A stretch of 64,000 bases of DNA from Saprospiraceae bacterium (lineage in GTDB: Bacteria > Bacteroidota > Bacteroidia > Chitinophagales > Saprospiraceae): contig JADKFC010000002.1 of assembly GCA_016717655.1 (NCBI GenBank), forward strand, positions 124,001 through 188,000, written 5' to 3'. Made by a program: the position numbers and the translations under genes. Shown one piece after another: positions 9,341-18,800 of this stretch. The notes under the pieces were generated by a model. The model did not search any database, was not told the DNA's origin, and was given only the letters and a program-made list of their open reading frames with translations. The stretch's first letter is position 1, and each line of letters opens with the position of its first letter.

Positions 9341-9910
9341 TTAGTCCACTTTTTTATAGAGCTGGGCTGGTCCTCCCATACAAAATCCATTGTTGAAATC
9401 TCTGCCCAACATACCTGGTACTTCGGGTCCCGGATCAACACCATTGTTAAAAAACCTGACACCATTAATGTTGTCTGTGGTAATCTTTAAAGTGAATAAT
9501 TTAATTTTATCTCCCTGATTGACATCATTGTAAAATGAAGAAGGAAATAAAACAGGACGAACGGCATAAAAATCATTTTTGGGGCTAGGCGCGGGGGCAA
9601 TCAGTGGCTTCACCAACTCCCAAATGAGGGGCTTGGTTCCCTTATATTGCTGATTGTCCTGAAAAGGGTTGTGGTTTTGTACAACTTCTACCATTGCACC
9701 TGTTGGAACGATGATAGACACTTGAGAATTGAATTGAACCCTGTGGCGTGTTGTGGAGGCACTGCCTTCTAATACGACAAGGTAAACATCAAAGTGTTTT
9801 TCCTTTTCATCGTAAACCAGCTCATAATTGGCAGCCAGAACCTGTGCCTTTAAAACTGGGTAGCTCAATCCAAAACATAAAAGAAAAAACAAACTTAGTT
9901 TTTTAATCAT
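9341..9910 (-). CDS. secreted hypothetical protein (cohesin-like)
   Basis: About 189 residues from ATG at 9908-9910. I chose this start because it begins a clear signal peptide (MIKKLSLFFLLCFGLSYPVLKAQ), and because the longer frame to 9997 would begin inside a TATCTTTG promoter box. The mature part (NYELVYDEKEKHFDVYLVVLEGSAST, then NQGDKIKLFTLKIT) resembles the beta-sandwich, cohesin-like domains found beside T9SS proteins, but there is no C-terminal sorting domain. The family is not recognised and the function is unknown. ATG at 9980-9982 is an alternative start. Confidence 0.7.
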   Translation of the reverse strand: MIKKLSLFFLLCFGLSYPVLKAQVLAANYELVYDEKEKHFDVYLVVLEGSASTTRHRVQFNSQVSIIVPTGAMVEVVQNHNPFQDNQQYKGTKPLIWELVKPLIAPAPSPKNDFYAVRPVLFPSSFYNDVNQGDKIKLFTLKITTDNINGVRFFNNGVDPGPEVPGMLGRDFNNGFCMGGPAQLYKKVD

Positions 9911-9996
9911 GTTGCTTAAAATTTTGAAGTTAAAACGAAAAGAAAAGATGTTGGTATCACCAATGGCAAACGAAATGCTCATCTCCACCTGACGCA

Positions 9997-10004
9997 CAAA
10001 GATA
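9997..10004 (-). promoter_or_regulatory. -7 box (TATCTTTG) for the secreted hypothetical gene
   Basis: CAAAGATA on the plus strand reads TATCTTTG on the minus strand, a match to TAnnTTTG. It supports a start codon to its left and argues against the longest open frame. To its right, 10005-10154 is very AT-rich with no gene. Confidence 0.45.
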
Positions 10005-10154
10005 ATAAGTTGATCTTATATATTAGTATTTCTCATATATTAAATAAATTAATCTTTTAGAGAATACAATTAATATTGTATATCAGACATTTAAATATAA
10101 TTAATTAATTTAATATACGTAAATTATGAGAAATTTGACTATATAATACACATT

Positions 10155-10415
10155 TTACACAAAGGCCATAAGCACATCAGCAAATACTCCGGCTGCAGTC
10201 ACTTCTGCACCGGCACCGGGTCCGCGGATGATAATGGGCCTGGTTTTATATCTTTCTGTGGTGATTACAAATAAGTTGTCACTGCCATCCAGGCTATAAA
10301 AAGGACTTGTACTATTAACAGAAGATATATCAATACTGGCTTTTCCATTTTCCATGGTTCCAATATATCTCAACACCTCTCCTTTTTGGGCTGCCTCTGC
10401 TGCCTGAAGTGACAT
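10155..10415 (-). pseudogene. thrA: C-terminal fragment of bifunctional aspartokinase/homoserine dehydrogenase (frame-shifted from the main part)
   Basis: These 86 residues (KGEVLRYIGTMENG ... IIIRGPGAGAEVTAAGVFADVL) are the last part of the ThrA homoserine dehydrogenase domain, including the conserved G-x-GAG-x-VTAAGVFAD end. They are in a different frame from the rest of the gene. The N-side frame continues smoothly (KAPSIDQKMSLQAAE) if one A is added to the AAA run at 10437-10439. The ATG at 10415 is therefore probably internal and not a real start. Confidence 0.85.
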
Positions 10416-12607
10416 CTTCTGATCAATAGAGGGAGCTTTGCCAGAAAACTATTAACTTCGGGAGCATCCATTAAATCATCAGGTAAAACGGCTTTCAAAT
10501 TTACATCTGCCGATTCGATGTCGTAGCCGCTTTCGCGAGTGAGGATGATGATTTTTCTTCTCACATCGGCACCACTTAGGTCTTCTCTCGGGTCGGGTTC
10601 GGTATAACCCAATTCTCTTGCTTTCAGCACCAGATCACTGAATTTCACGTCTGGCCCGAATTGGTTGAAGATAAATGAAACGGATCCTGACATTACAGCT
10701 TGAATTTTGAGGATCTTATCACCGCTGTTGATCAGGTTTTGAATGGTTGAAATTACCGGCAGACCGGCGCCCACATTGGTCTCATATTTAAAGAAAATTT
10801 TTCTGTCCGCCGCCAGTTTTTTGAGCCTCTTGTATTCTTCATTGCTGGCCGAAGTGGCAATTTTATTTGGGGTGACCAATGAAATATTGGAAGAAAGAAT
10901 CTCCGCATAAAGAGCCGGTATGTTCCCATCTGCGGTATTGTCAATAAACACACTGTTGGATAGATTCATTTCTTTCATACTTTCCACAAAACTCGGAATA
11001 TTGGCTTCAATGCCGTGTTTTTCCAAACTATCCTTCCAAGCCGACAGATTTACCCCTTCTTCATCAAGGATCATTTTTTTGGAATTGGAAAGCCCCACCA
11101 CATTGAGCTCAAGCTTGAACTGATCGATCAATTGTTGTCGTTGGTTTTTTAGTTGTTCGAGAAAGGCAGAACCAATCAGGCCGGTGCCAACAATGAATAG
11201 ATTAACCCTTCTGTTGTCAGACAGGAAGAATGAATCGTGGATCATATTGAGGGCCTTTGCTTCAGCCTTTTTATCGATGACAAAACTGATGTTCAGCTCT
11301 GATGAACCCTGGGCAATGGCTGTAATGTTGATTCCATTTTTACCCAAAGATTCAAACAATTTTCCAGCCACACCTGGTACATGGCGCATGCCCTCCCCTA
11401 CTACTGCCAGAACACATTTTTCTTTTTCAATTTGTGGACTATCTACCAAAGCCGCCTCCATTTCTTTTTGAAATTCCTCAGCGATAGCCTGACTGGCCTT
11501 GGCAGCATCTGATTGAGACACAGCAAAACAGATGCTATGTTCTGACGAGGCCTGGGAAATAAGTATGACATTGATCTTTGCCTTTCCCAAGGCACCGAAT
11601 AATCTTGCGGATACACCCGGCACACCAAAAAGGCCACTACCTTGTAGTCTAAGAAGGGCAATATTGCCTAATGAGGTAATACCCTTTATTACTGCCCTGA
11701 AATTGGGATCTGCCTCTTTGTCAATAAGAGTGCCCGGAAACGAAGGATTAAAAGTGTTTTTAATATAAATAGGAATGCCCTTGTGTAACGCAGGTTGGAT
11801 GGTAGGTGGATATATCACCTTGGCACCAAAGTGCGACATTTCCATAGCTTCTGCATAACTCAGAGAAGGAAGGGTAAAGGCCTTTTTTACCTTCCTGGGA
11901 TCACAGGTCAACACACCATCAACATCTGTCCAGATTTCCAGGGCTTCTGCATTTAAGGCCCCCGCTAAAATGGCCGCCGTATAATCCGAACCTCCACGAC
12001 CTAAGGTAGTAGTAAGTCCGCCTACATCTGAAGCAATAAATCCGGTAACAATCTGTAAGGTGCCAGGTTCTGAGGCGAAGTGGTCACGGATCAACCCATC
12101 TGTAATTCCAAAATTTACTTTGGCAGATCCAAATTCTTTATTGGTTTTTATGATTTTACGAGCATCGAGATAGCCCACATTATATCCTCGCTGTAAAAGT
12201 GTTTTAGCAATGATAAAATTCGAATTTCTTTCGCCAAAACTAAGTACGTAGTCCATGGTACGGGGAGTAACCTCCATTACCAGGTTGATACCTTTCAACA
12301 AGTTTAAAAGATTGTGATGGGTTTCATCCAGTTCGGCCTTAATGGAAGCAAAACCTTCTTCCCCCAACAAAGCCTCAGCTGCCTCATTGTGCCTAGCTAC
12401 AAAATGATGGTATTGCCCATAAAAGGCATCTTTGCCAGTGGCTGCCTGATCGCTCATGGCTATCAAACTATCAGTAACTCCACTAAATGCTGAGAATACC
12501 AACGCTAACCTTTCTTCGGCCTCAATCCGTGGTTTCAATATATCAATGATGCCATTGATCCTTTCGGGTGTGCCTACTGAGGAGCCACCAAATTTTAATA
12601 TTTTCAC
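10370..12607 (-). CDS. thrA: bifunctional aspartokinase I/homoserine dehydrogenase I, main part (frameshift near 10437)
   Basis: ThrA catalyses the first and third steps of threonine/methionine synthesis from aspartate. The kinase domain starts VKILKFGGSSVGTPERI. Two ACT-type regulatory segments follow (ALLRLQGSGLFGVPG, VLAVVGEGMRHVPG), then the NAD-binding start of the dehydrogenase (LFIVGTGLIGSAFLEQL). GTG at 12605-12607 is preferred: a TATTTTTG promoter box at 12629-12636 lies between it and the ATG at 12646, so that ATG would be untranscribed. After residue FLAK the frame leaves the family sequence and ends in 20 unrelated residues; the true C-terminus is in the next frame. The cause is a single missing A. 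No thrB or thrC follows. Confidence 0.92.
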   Translation of the reverse strand: MKILKFGGSSVGTPERINGIIDILKPRIEAEERLALVFSAFSGVTDSLIAMSDQAATGKDAFYGQYHHFVARHNEAAEALLGEEGFASIKAELDETHHNLLNLLKGINLVMEVTPRTMDYVLSFGERNSNFIIAKTLLQRGYNVGYLDARKIIKTNKEFGSAKVNFGITDGLIRDHFASEPGTLQIVTGFIASDVGGLTTTLGRGGSDYTAAILAGALNAEALEIWTDVDGVLTCDPRKVKKAFTLPSLSYAEAMEMSHFGAKVIYPPTIQPALHKGIPIYIKNTFNPSFPGTLIDKEADPNFRAVIKGITSLGNIALLRLQGSGLFGVPGVSARLFGALGKAKINVILISQASSEHSICFAVSQSDAAKASQAIAEEFQKEMEAALVDSPQIEKEKCVLAVVGEGMRHVPGVAGKLFESLGKNGINITAIAQGSSELNISFVIDKKAEAKALNMIHDSFFLSDNRRVNLFIVGTGLIGSAFLEQLKNQRQQLIDQFKLELNVVGLSNSKKMILDEEGVNLSAWKDSLEKHGIEANIPSFVESMKEMNLSNSVFIDNTADGNIPALYAEILSSNISLVTPNKIATSASNEEYKRLKKLAADRKIFFKYETNVGAGLPVISTIQNLINSGDKILKIQAVMSGSVSFIFNQFGPDVKFSDLVLKARELGYTEPDPREDLSGADVRRKIIILTRESGYDIESADVNLKAVLPDDLMDAPEVNSFLAKLPLLIRRCHFRQQRQPKKERC

Positions 12608-12628
12608 TTTGTAATCCTGATTTGAACG

Positions 12629-12636
12629 CAAAAATA
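12629..12636 (-). promoter_or_regulatory. -7 box of the thrA promoter (TATTTTTG)
   Basis: CAAAAATA on the plus strand is TATTTTTG on the minus strand, about 20 bases upstream of the GTG start. It is used here to place the thrA start. No good -33 element was seen. Confidence 0.45.
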
Positions 12637-12759
12637 GGACATTCATAGTGAATTAAAGGCTATTTCACTCCTGTATTCTGTCTCTTCGTTTGACACGAGG
12701 TTGCATAAAGCTGCAATGGATCGAAGTCTTTCACCCTAATTTTAATGTTGTAGCCTATT

Positions 12760-15237
12760 CTAAAATTTAAGAAATTTTTGGGTCTTATCTCCCGATTTCA
12801 CAAAATAGATCCCCGGTTTATAGGCCGAAATGTCGATTGAAGTTGGCTTATACAGTGATGCCATTCGATTGCCCTTAATATCAAACACTTCAATTATTTC
12901 GGGGATATTTCCTTTGATTTCCAACACATCATGAGCAACTCCCGGATAAACGGACCAACGAAGAGTTGTTTCTTTGGTGCCGGTTTCCAAACCAACACCA
13001 ATTTGATCCAATCGGAAAGTTTGGATGCCTCGTGCAAAGCTCGCAGCTATCAGCTCATTGTTAACAGGATTATAATCCATATCAAAAACCGGAATCAAGG
13101 GCATGTTGTTTCCCAGCCTATCCCAGTTGGCGCCAGCATCGGTGGTAATATAAATACCCCCATCTGTGGCAACAAAAAGTACATTGTCGTTGCCATTTGG
13201 ATAGACCAATACATCATTGATGGCATAAGGGGGCAGGTTCCCTGCAATGGCGGTCCATGTGGACCCATTGTTGTCACTCCTGAATATATGGGCCGTATTA
13301 TCATCCGCCTTGTATCCTGTAAGCGTTACATAAACGCTTGAAGAAAGGGCAGGTGATGCTTTGATAGATGAAACATATCTAGTTGGCAGGCCATTGGTAA
13401 TTCTGGTCCAGGATGTGCCTCCATCTGTCGAATTCCAGACCATGGCATCGCTTGTGCCGCAGTATAAAACGCGTGGATCCAATGGAGATTCAGTCAGGCA
13501 GGTGAATTGGTGGATCAATGCTTTTGATGTTTTGTCAACCAGATCTTCACTGATGGCATTCCACTGAGGGATGATGCCTGCATCCGATTTATAAAATTTA
13601 TCGGTACCTGTATACATCACATCCTCATTGTGGCTGCTGATAATGTATTGCATGTCCCAATGACGGCTACCAGACAAGCCCTCCGTGGCTCCTGACCAGG
13701 TATTACCCCCATCTTGAGAAACGGCCAGATTGCCATTCTGAGTTTCAGCATAAATCACCTCCGGATTGTCATTTCTAAAAGCCATCTGAAACCCATCTCC
13801 TCCAAATAATCGTTGCCAATTGTTGATTTCCGAACCATTGCCTGTAGAAGTTCCATTGTCCTGGGCGCCACCATAAAATAAATTTGGTTCGTGTGGGTTA
13901 AAAGCGGTTCTATAAAATTGTGTGGTGGGTATATTTTCTATGTCTATCCAATTTGGATTCCAATTTACTTCTGATTTGTATAAGCCTCCATCTGTGGCCA
14001 GATAGAGGGTGTCATTTCTGAAAATTAAATCGTGCTTATCTGCATGTGGGTTCAGCGCTGCATTGTTGTCATTCACAGAATACCATACATTGGAACTAGC
14101 ATCATACCTATAAATACCTACGCCGAGTAAAAACAAATCATTTTCATCTTTTGGGTTGACCCTGATTTTTCCAAAATACCAGCCAAAACCTCCCAGTGCA
14201 TTATTGGGCAAGCCATTTTGGTTGCCCTGGCTGTGAAGCGCCCAACTCTCTCCCCCATCTGTAGATTTGAAGATGGCTTCTAGATTTAAAGTCTGTGCAT
14301 TGGTGTATTGAACATACACTACATCGGGATTACTTTCAGAGATGCAAATTCCCATTCTTGTGAAGTTGTCATTGGGCAAGCCATTTTTTAGCTGTGTCCA
14401 ATTCTGTCCTCCGTCATCGGTTCTGAATACTTTGGCATCGGGCCCTGACACCAGCGTTTTCTCATAATTCCTCACCCTGTTCCATCCAACTGCATACAGT
14501 CTATTGGGGTTGGTGGGGTGGATTACGATCTCTGACACACCTGTGCTGTCGTTGATAAACAATACCTGTTCCCAACTTTGGCCACCATTGGTACTTTTAT
14601 ATACCCCTTTATCCTGGTTTTTATAAAACGGAGTACCCATGGCTGATGCATAAAGGGTATTAGGTTGGTTTTTGGGCATTACAATTCTTGAAATAATTCT
14701 TGTCGCCTCTAAACCCATCAATTGCCAGGTCTGACCTGCATTTACACTTTTATAGATACCACCTCCTGCTCTTGGATAGCCTGAAACATTGGGGTCTCCT
14801 GTGCCAACATAAACGGTGTTGCCATCATTCGGGTCGATACAGATGCTACCTATGCTTTGCCATACTTCATTGTCAAAAACAGGAAACCAATTAGCACCAC
14901 CGTCTGTGGTTTTCCAAAGACCACCATCTGCGAAACCGGCATAGATGATGTTACTGAGTTGGGGATGCATGGCGATGGTATTGATCCTCGCGCCTATGTT
15001 ACCCGGCCCCTGCAATGTCCAATTACCACTTGTGCGCTGGCCTGCCGTTATCTTTCGCTGAGCTACTTCATGGGCCTGCTCCATGGCTTCGTAATTTGGC
15101 CTATGTTCCGGAAATTGTTTCGCCAAAAAAACGGATTCAGCGGGTTCAAATTTATAGTGCTGATCTAATATGCTCATCTTGCGCGTGCAGGAGAAAAACA
15201 AAACCATTATAACAGAAAGAAGGTAAATGGACTTCAT
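12760..15237 (-). CDS. BNR/VPS10-like propeller lipoprotein with T9SS type A sorting domain
   Basis: About 825 residues from ATG at 15235-15237, chosen because it opens a lipoprotein signal (MKSIYLLSVIMVLFFSC, lipobox-like LFFSC). The body is a run of BNR/Asp-box repeats (KTTDGGANW, KSVNAGQTW, KSTNGGQSW, RTDDGGQNW, NSTDGGTSW and others), probably two propellers. The last 75 residues (SVYPGVAHDVLEIKG ... YKPGIYFVKSGDKTQKFLKF) form a T9SS type A sorting domain. It resembles the propeller part of the protein at 4410, but only this one has a sorting domain. The ligand or substrate is unknown. Confidence 0.87.
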   Translation of the reverse strand: MKSIYLLSVIMVLFFSCTRKMSILDQHYKFEPAESVFLAKQFPEHRPNYEAMEQAHEVAQRKITAGQRTSGNWTLQGPGNIGARINTIAMHPQLSNIIYAGFADGGLWKTTDGGANWFPVFDNEVWQSIGSICIDPNDGNTVYVGTGDPNVSGYPRAGGGIYKSVNAGQTWQLMGLEATRIISRIVMPKNQPNTLYASAMGTPFYKNQDKGVYKSTNGGQSWEQVLFINDSTGVSEIVIHPTNPNRLYAVGWNRVRNYEKTLVSGPDAKVFRTDDGGQNWTQLKNGLPNDNFTRMGICISESNPDVVYVQYTNAQTLNLEAIFKSTDGGESWALHSQGNQNGLPNNALGGFGWYFGKIRVNPKDENDLFLLGVGIYRYDASSNVWYSVNDNNAALNPHADKHDLIFRNDTLYLATDGGLYKSEVNWNPNWIDIENIPTTQFYRTAFNPHEPNLFYGGAQDNGTSTGNGSEINNWQRLFGGDGFQMAFRNDNPEVIYAETQNGNLAVSQDGGNTWSGATEGLSGSRHWDMQYIISSHNEDVMYTGTDKFYKSDAGIIPQWNAISEDLVDKTSKALIHQFTCLTESPLDPRVLYCGTSDAMVWNSTDGGTSWTRITNGLPTRYVSSIKASPALSSSVYVTLTGYKADDNTAHIFRSDNNGSTWTAIAGNLPPYAINDVLVYPNGNDNVLFVATDGGIYITTDAGANWDRLGNNMPLIPVFDMDYNPVNNELIAASFARGIQTFRLDQIGVGLETGTKETTLRWSVYPGVAHDVLEIKGNIPEIIEVFDIKGNRMASLYKPTSIDISAYKPGIYFVKSGDKTQKFLKF

Positions 15238-15327
15238 AGGTGTATTATGTTTTGGTAAAAATAGAACTTCCTGAATGAAATGTTCTGTATAATTATTCAA
15301 AAAGTCCGTTGGATTGTAAATCTGGCC

Positions 15328-15753
15328 TTAGTAGGAATTATCCTGAGCTATGTCTAGGTATTGAATAGCCCAGATGCCATTGTATTGATGCCAAATAATG
15401 CGAAATTTTCCATTGCTTTTTTTATGGATCCCATTAATAACAATTTCCTGTGCCATTTTACCGGTATGATTTGACAGGGGCAGTGCAAGGGTCATTTTTT
15501 CCGTTTGCATGGAATAAGAAATTATGTCATTGTTGAAATAAGATTTCAGAACCCTTTTGATTTCCTGCCTGCCTTTGACATCTCCATAGGCTCCATCGCT
15601 TTCAAACATGGATAAAACTGTATCCAAATCCTTGTTTTGCATGGCTAATTCAAATGTTGCCAATTTTTGATTGAGAAGCTGTTTAATTTCTTCTTCTGTC
15701 TGCAAAGGTTGGAAAAAGGAAAACACAAGAACAAAAATCATGGAAAAGTACAT
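15328..15753 (-). CDS. secreted NTF2-like (SnoaL/DUF4440) protein
   Basis: A 141-residue protein with an N-terminal signal (MYFSMIFVLVFSFFQPLQ) and the pattern of the NTF2-like superfamily: an N-terminal helix ending in DLDTVLSMFESDGAYGD, then KRVLKSYFNNDI, and late strands FRIIWHQYNGIWAIQYLDIAQ. Such proteins bind small molecules or act as simple enzymes. Nothing here shows which. TATTTTTG at 15769-15776 just upstream is a likely -7 box. Confidence 0.7.
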   Translation of the reverse strand: MYFSMIFVLVFSFFQPLQTEEEIKQLLNQKLATFELAMQNKDLDTVLSMFESDGAYGDVKGRQEIKRVLKSYFNNDIISYSMQTEKMTLALPLSNHTGKMAQEIVINGIHKKSNGKFRIIWHQYNGIWAIQYLDIAQDNSY

Positions 15754-15784
15754 TCGCTATATTTTATGCAAAAATAGGGTATTT

Positions 15785-15818
15785 TGTCAAAAAAGAAAGG
15801 CCGGAACTTGTCCGGCCT
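15785..15818 (-). terminator. rho-independent terminator of the HYR/dockerin gene
   Basis: AGGCCGGA (15798-15805) pairs with TCCGGCCT (15811-15818) around a 5-base loop. Read on the minus strand the stem is followed by TTTCTTTTTTG, an ideal U-tract. It lies 41 bases after the stop of the gene at 15859. Confidence 0.88.
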
Positions 15819-15858
15819 ATCACTCTCAAATCGGTTTTATCTAGGATGGTAGTTTAAA

Positions 15859-18800
15859 TCAATTTAATCGAAGCAGTTTTTTAATTTCCTTTCGCTCACC
15901 TGTAGCTATGTGAAGGAAAAATACACCTCGTTTGTCACCCAACTGCTCGCGATCGATGCGAAGCTGATTGACCCCTGCATTACAATGACGAACCTGATTG
16001 AATATCTTAATTCCTGCATTATCATAGATGGTAATTTCTACCATGCCATCATCAGCAATAAAGTATTTTACCTCTGTATATTCTGCAAATGGATTAGGGG
16101 TATTTTGATTGACCGTCAGTGCTTCCAAATCATCACTCATTCTTACATTCAAATACACAGGTGCAATGTTTTCATCCACCAGGAAGTTTTCAAAGACAGT
16201 AGCATCCAGCGAAAGTGCCTTTGAAAGTTTACCACTTTCCAGGGTTTTAAACTGGAGAATGAACAAAACAGCTCCCGGTCTTAGATTAAGAGGGCTGGAT
16301 TCCAGGTGTGCTATGTACAGCATTCCCGTATTCAAATCGTACCTGTAGGATTCTTTTGGCAAAACGATAGACTCATCCATTATGCCTGCAAATTCAAGGT
16401 GTCTTGTATCGATTTTAAGCCCGGTTTGAATGGCGGTAAAACTACCATTATGGTCTAAAGTTACAGGTACGTTGACATATCTGCCTGCTTCAAAATACTG
16501 ATCTTTGAAAACGATATCAGCATAATTTCGCGTTCTGTTATCTGCTGCTTTCTGCGAAAGTGTGTTGCTCACTGTACCATTGACATCTCCAGTTTTGATG
16601 GCTACAAAATCATTGTTCATCAAATTAACATCGATGTCATTCAATTCCACTATCTCAGCAAATGGCCAAGGTTGTGACGGATCTGCAAAGAGAAATGTTT
16701 TTGGAACAAATCGCCATGAGGTATTGCCGTTAATCTCAGTTTCCAGCCCAAGTATCAGTTTTCTCAGAGCAACTAAATCTGAAGCACTGATCTTTTGATC
16801 ATTGTTGGCATCGGCCGCTATCATTTTGTACGGACTGGTGAGTTTGGCAGCATTTAAAATATGCCGCTGGATCATGACCAGGTCAATGGTTGAAATACCA
16901 TGCTGCCATTCATCATTTTTTTGTGGTTTCAGTTGATAATCACCCATAGGCAGGACATTATCAATCATAAAGTTGCCCGTTTCATCAGATTCTGCCCACA
17001 TGGCATTGGATGGATCTGTAAGGCTTACTTTAATACCTTTCACCATGGCTTGTTCTTCAGTTGTAATTCGACCTGCAACCGATAAGCCCGGAATACCATT
17101 GCCTCCAATCGTGTCAGGGCACAGGTTCTTATTATCAGTTACTTTAATAAACGTATTACACCTGGCCTGATTGCCATCTTTATCTGTGACCCACATGCTG
17201 AGGTTGAAAACACCTTCATTTGCGCAAGTAAGTGTCAGGCTTGTATTGTTTGTATTGGCAGAAAATGAGAATTTCAGATCCGCTTCAGAAGTGCAATTAT
17301 CGTAACTATGATTATTAAAATCGGTTGCCCAGACAACAGAGGTACCACCGGTGCCATTGTCTTCCAAATTCGTTGAAAGTCCGTATAAACAAACGGGAGT
17401 AGGTGCCTTACACTCTTTAACTGTTACGAGGTACGAACAATCAGTGAAATTGCCACATCTGTCTTCTACCCTCCAGCTGATTTTGTGGATTCCTCTTGGC
17501 AACCTTATGGCAAAGGTATCATCTGTAGCATAATGGTCAACGGAACCATTGTTATCAGTATCTACTTTGTAATCAAAGGTCAAATCTTGAACATCTGTAC
17601 AATCATCCGTAGCATGGGCGCCCAACCTCACTACGGCATCACAGTCTGCATTAACAGCGCAAATGGTTCTGTCTGCACAAGAGGAAGTGAACACCGGCTT
17701 AACGCTGTTGATCAGGTGGATATTCTGAATGTGTTCCCAAACGCCTGTAGTTGTATTGGGTACATACTGGGCCCAATCGATAACCTTCCACTTCCTTCTG
17801 ATATAAACACAACCAGAAGTTGGATCATCAAAAACCTGATCCTTGTAGGAAGCGGCAGGTAAGGTACAAATATCATCATTGTCAAAAAATGGGCTACCGG
17901 TCAGGGTAGTATCAGGTGGAATAGCAGTGCAATCTGTATAGGATGTATCAGCCGGCCAATGGATATCATCTTTGGTAAGAGGGTCGGCATCTACAATGGT
18001 TATTGTTTGATTAATGGCAAGGGTATTTCCTGCTCCATCGGTCACTACAAATCTTCTGACAATATTGCCATTGTTGTGAGGACCCCGCTGGTCCAATGGA
18101 GGTAACTCGGTTAGTTGAAGGCTTGATACACAATTCTCTGTAACCCAGCCATCATATTTAGGACTAATAAAAAGAGGATCGTCGATTTCAATTTCGGCTC
18201 TATCTGCAGAATTGAAAACTATAGTACCAAATTCTTCTAGGTCGTTTAACTGGATATCATAGTCACAACTAATGGTAATGTTGGGAAGCGGTTCTTCGAG
18301 TACAGGAGCTAACTTATCCTTTACCGTTATGGCTACCATACAGGTATTGGAATTGCCTGCTGCATCTGTAACCCTTACAATTACTTGTCGGGTAAGGTTC
18401 ACATCGGCACAGCAAAATCTGACTGTGTCTAGCCATTGGTCTCCATTCGACGCGCAGACTACATCCATCCTTCTCGCTTTAATAATTAACGGAAGCTGGC
18501 AGTTATCAGAATAATTCAACAACAAAGACAGAGCAGTTTTATAATTGTCGCCATAACTTAGATTCAGGTCAAGAGGGCCTTTACAATTGATATTAGGGGC
18601 TTCATCATCAAGCACCGTGATATTTTGGGTTTGTGTTGAAGTATTTCCGCATGCATCAGTAGCGGTCCAGGTTACAACGGTTACTCCAGCCTGAAAAACA
18701 TTGCCGGCCGGATTTCTTACGAGGGTAGAACCTGCACCACAATTATCAGACACTGTGGGATTAAGAAGATTCACTACAGCCTGGCATACTCCGGGATCAG

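Noticed and set aside
10005..10154. Possible replication origin or centromere because of AT richness
   Set aside because: No DnaA boxes, iterons or parS-like sites were seen; it is just an AT-rich gap.
10430..10445. Programmed -1 frameshift in thrA
   Set aside because: The site GCAAAGC is not a slippery heptamer, no pause structure is evident, and ThrA is not known to be recoded; a missing base is simpler.
12931..13341. 136-codon plus-strand frame opposite the BNR gene
   Set aside because: It is the antisense shadow of a strongly recognisable BNR/T9SS protein.
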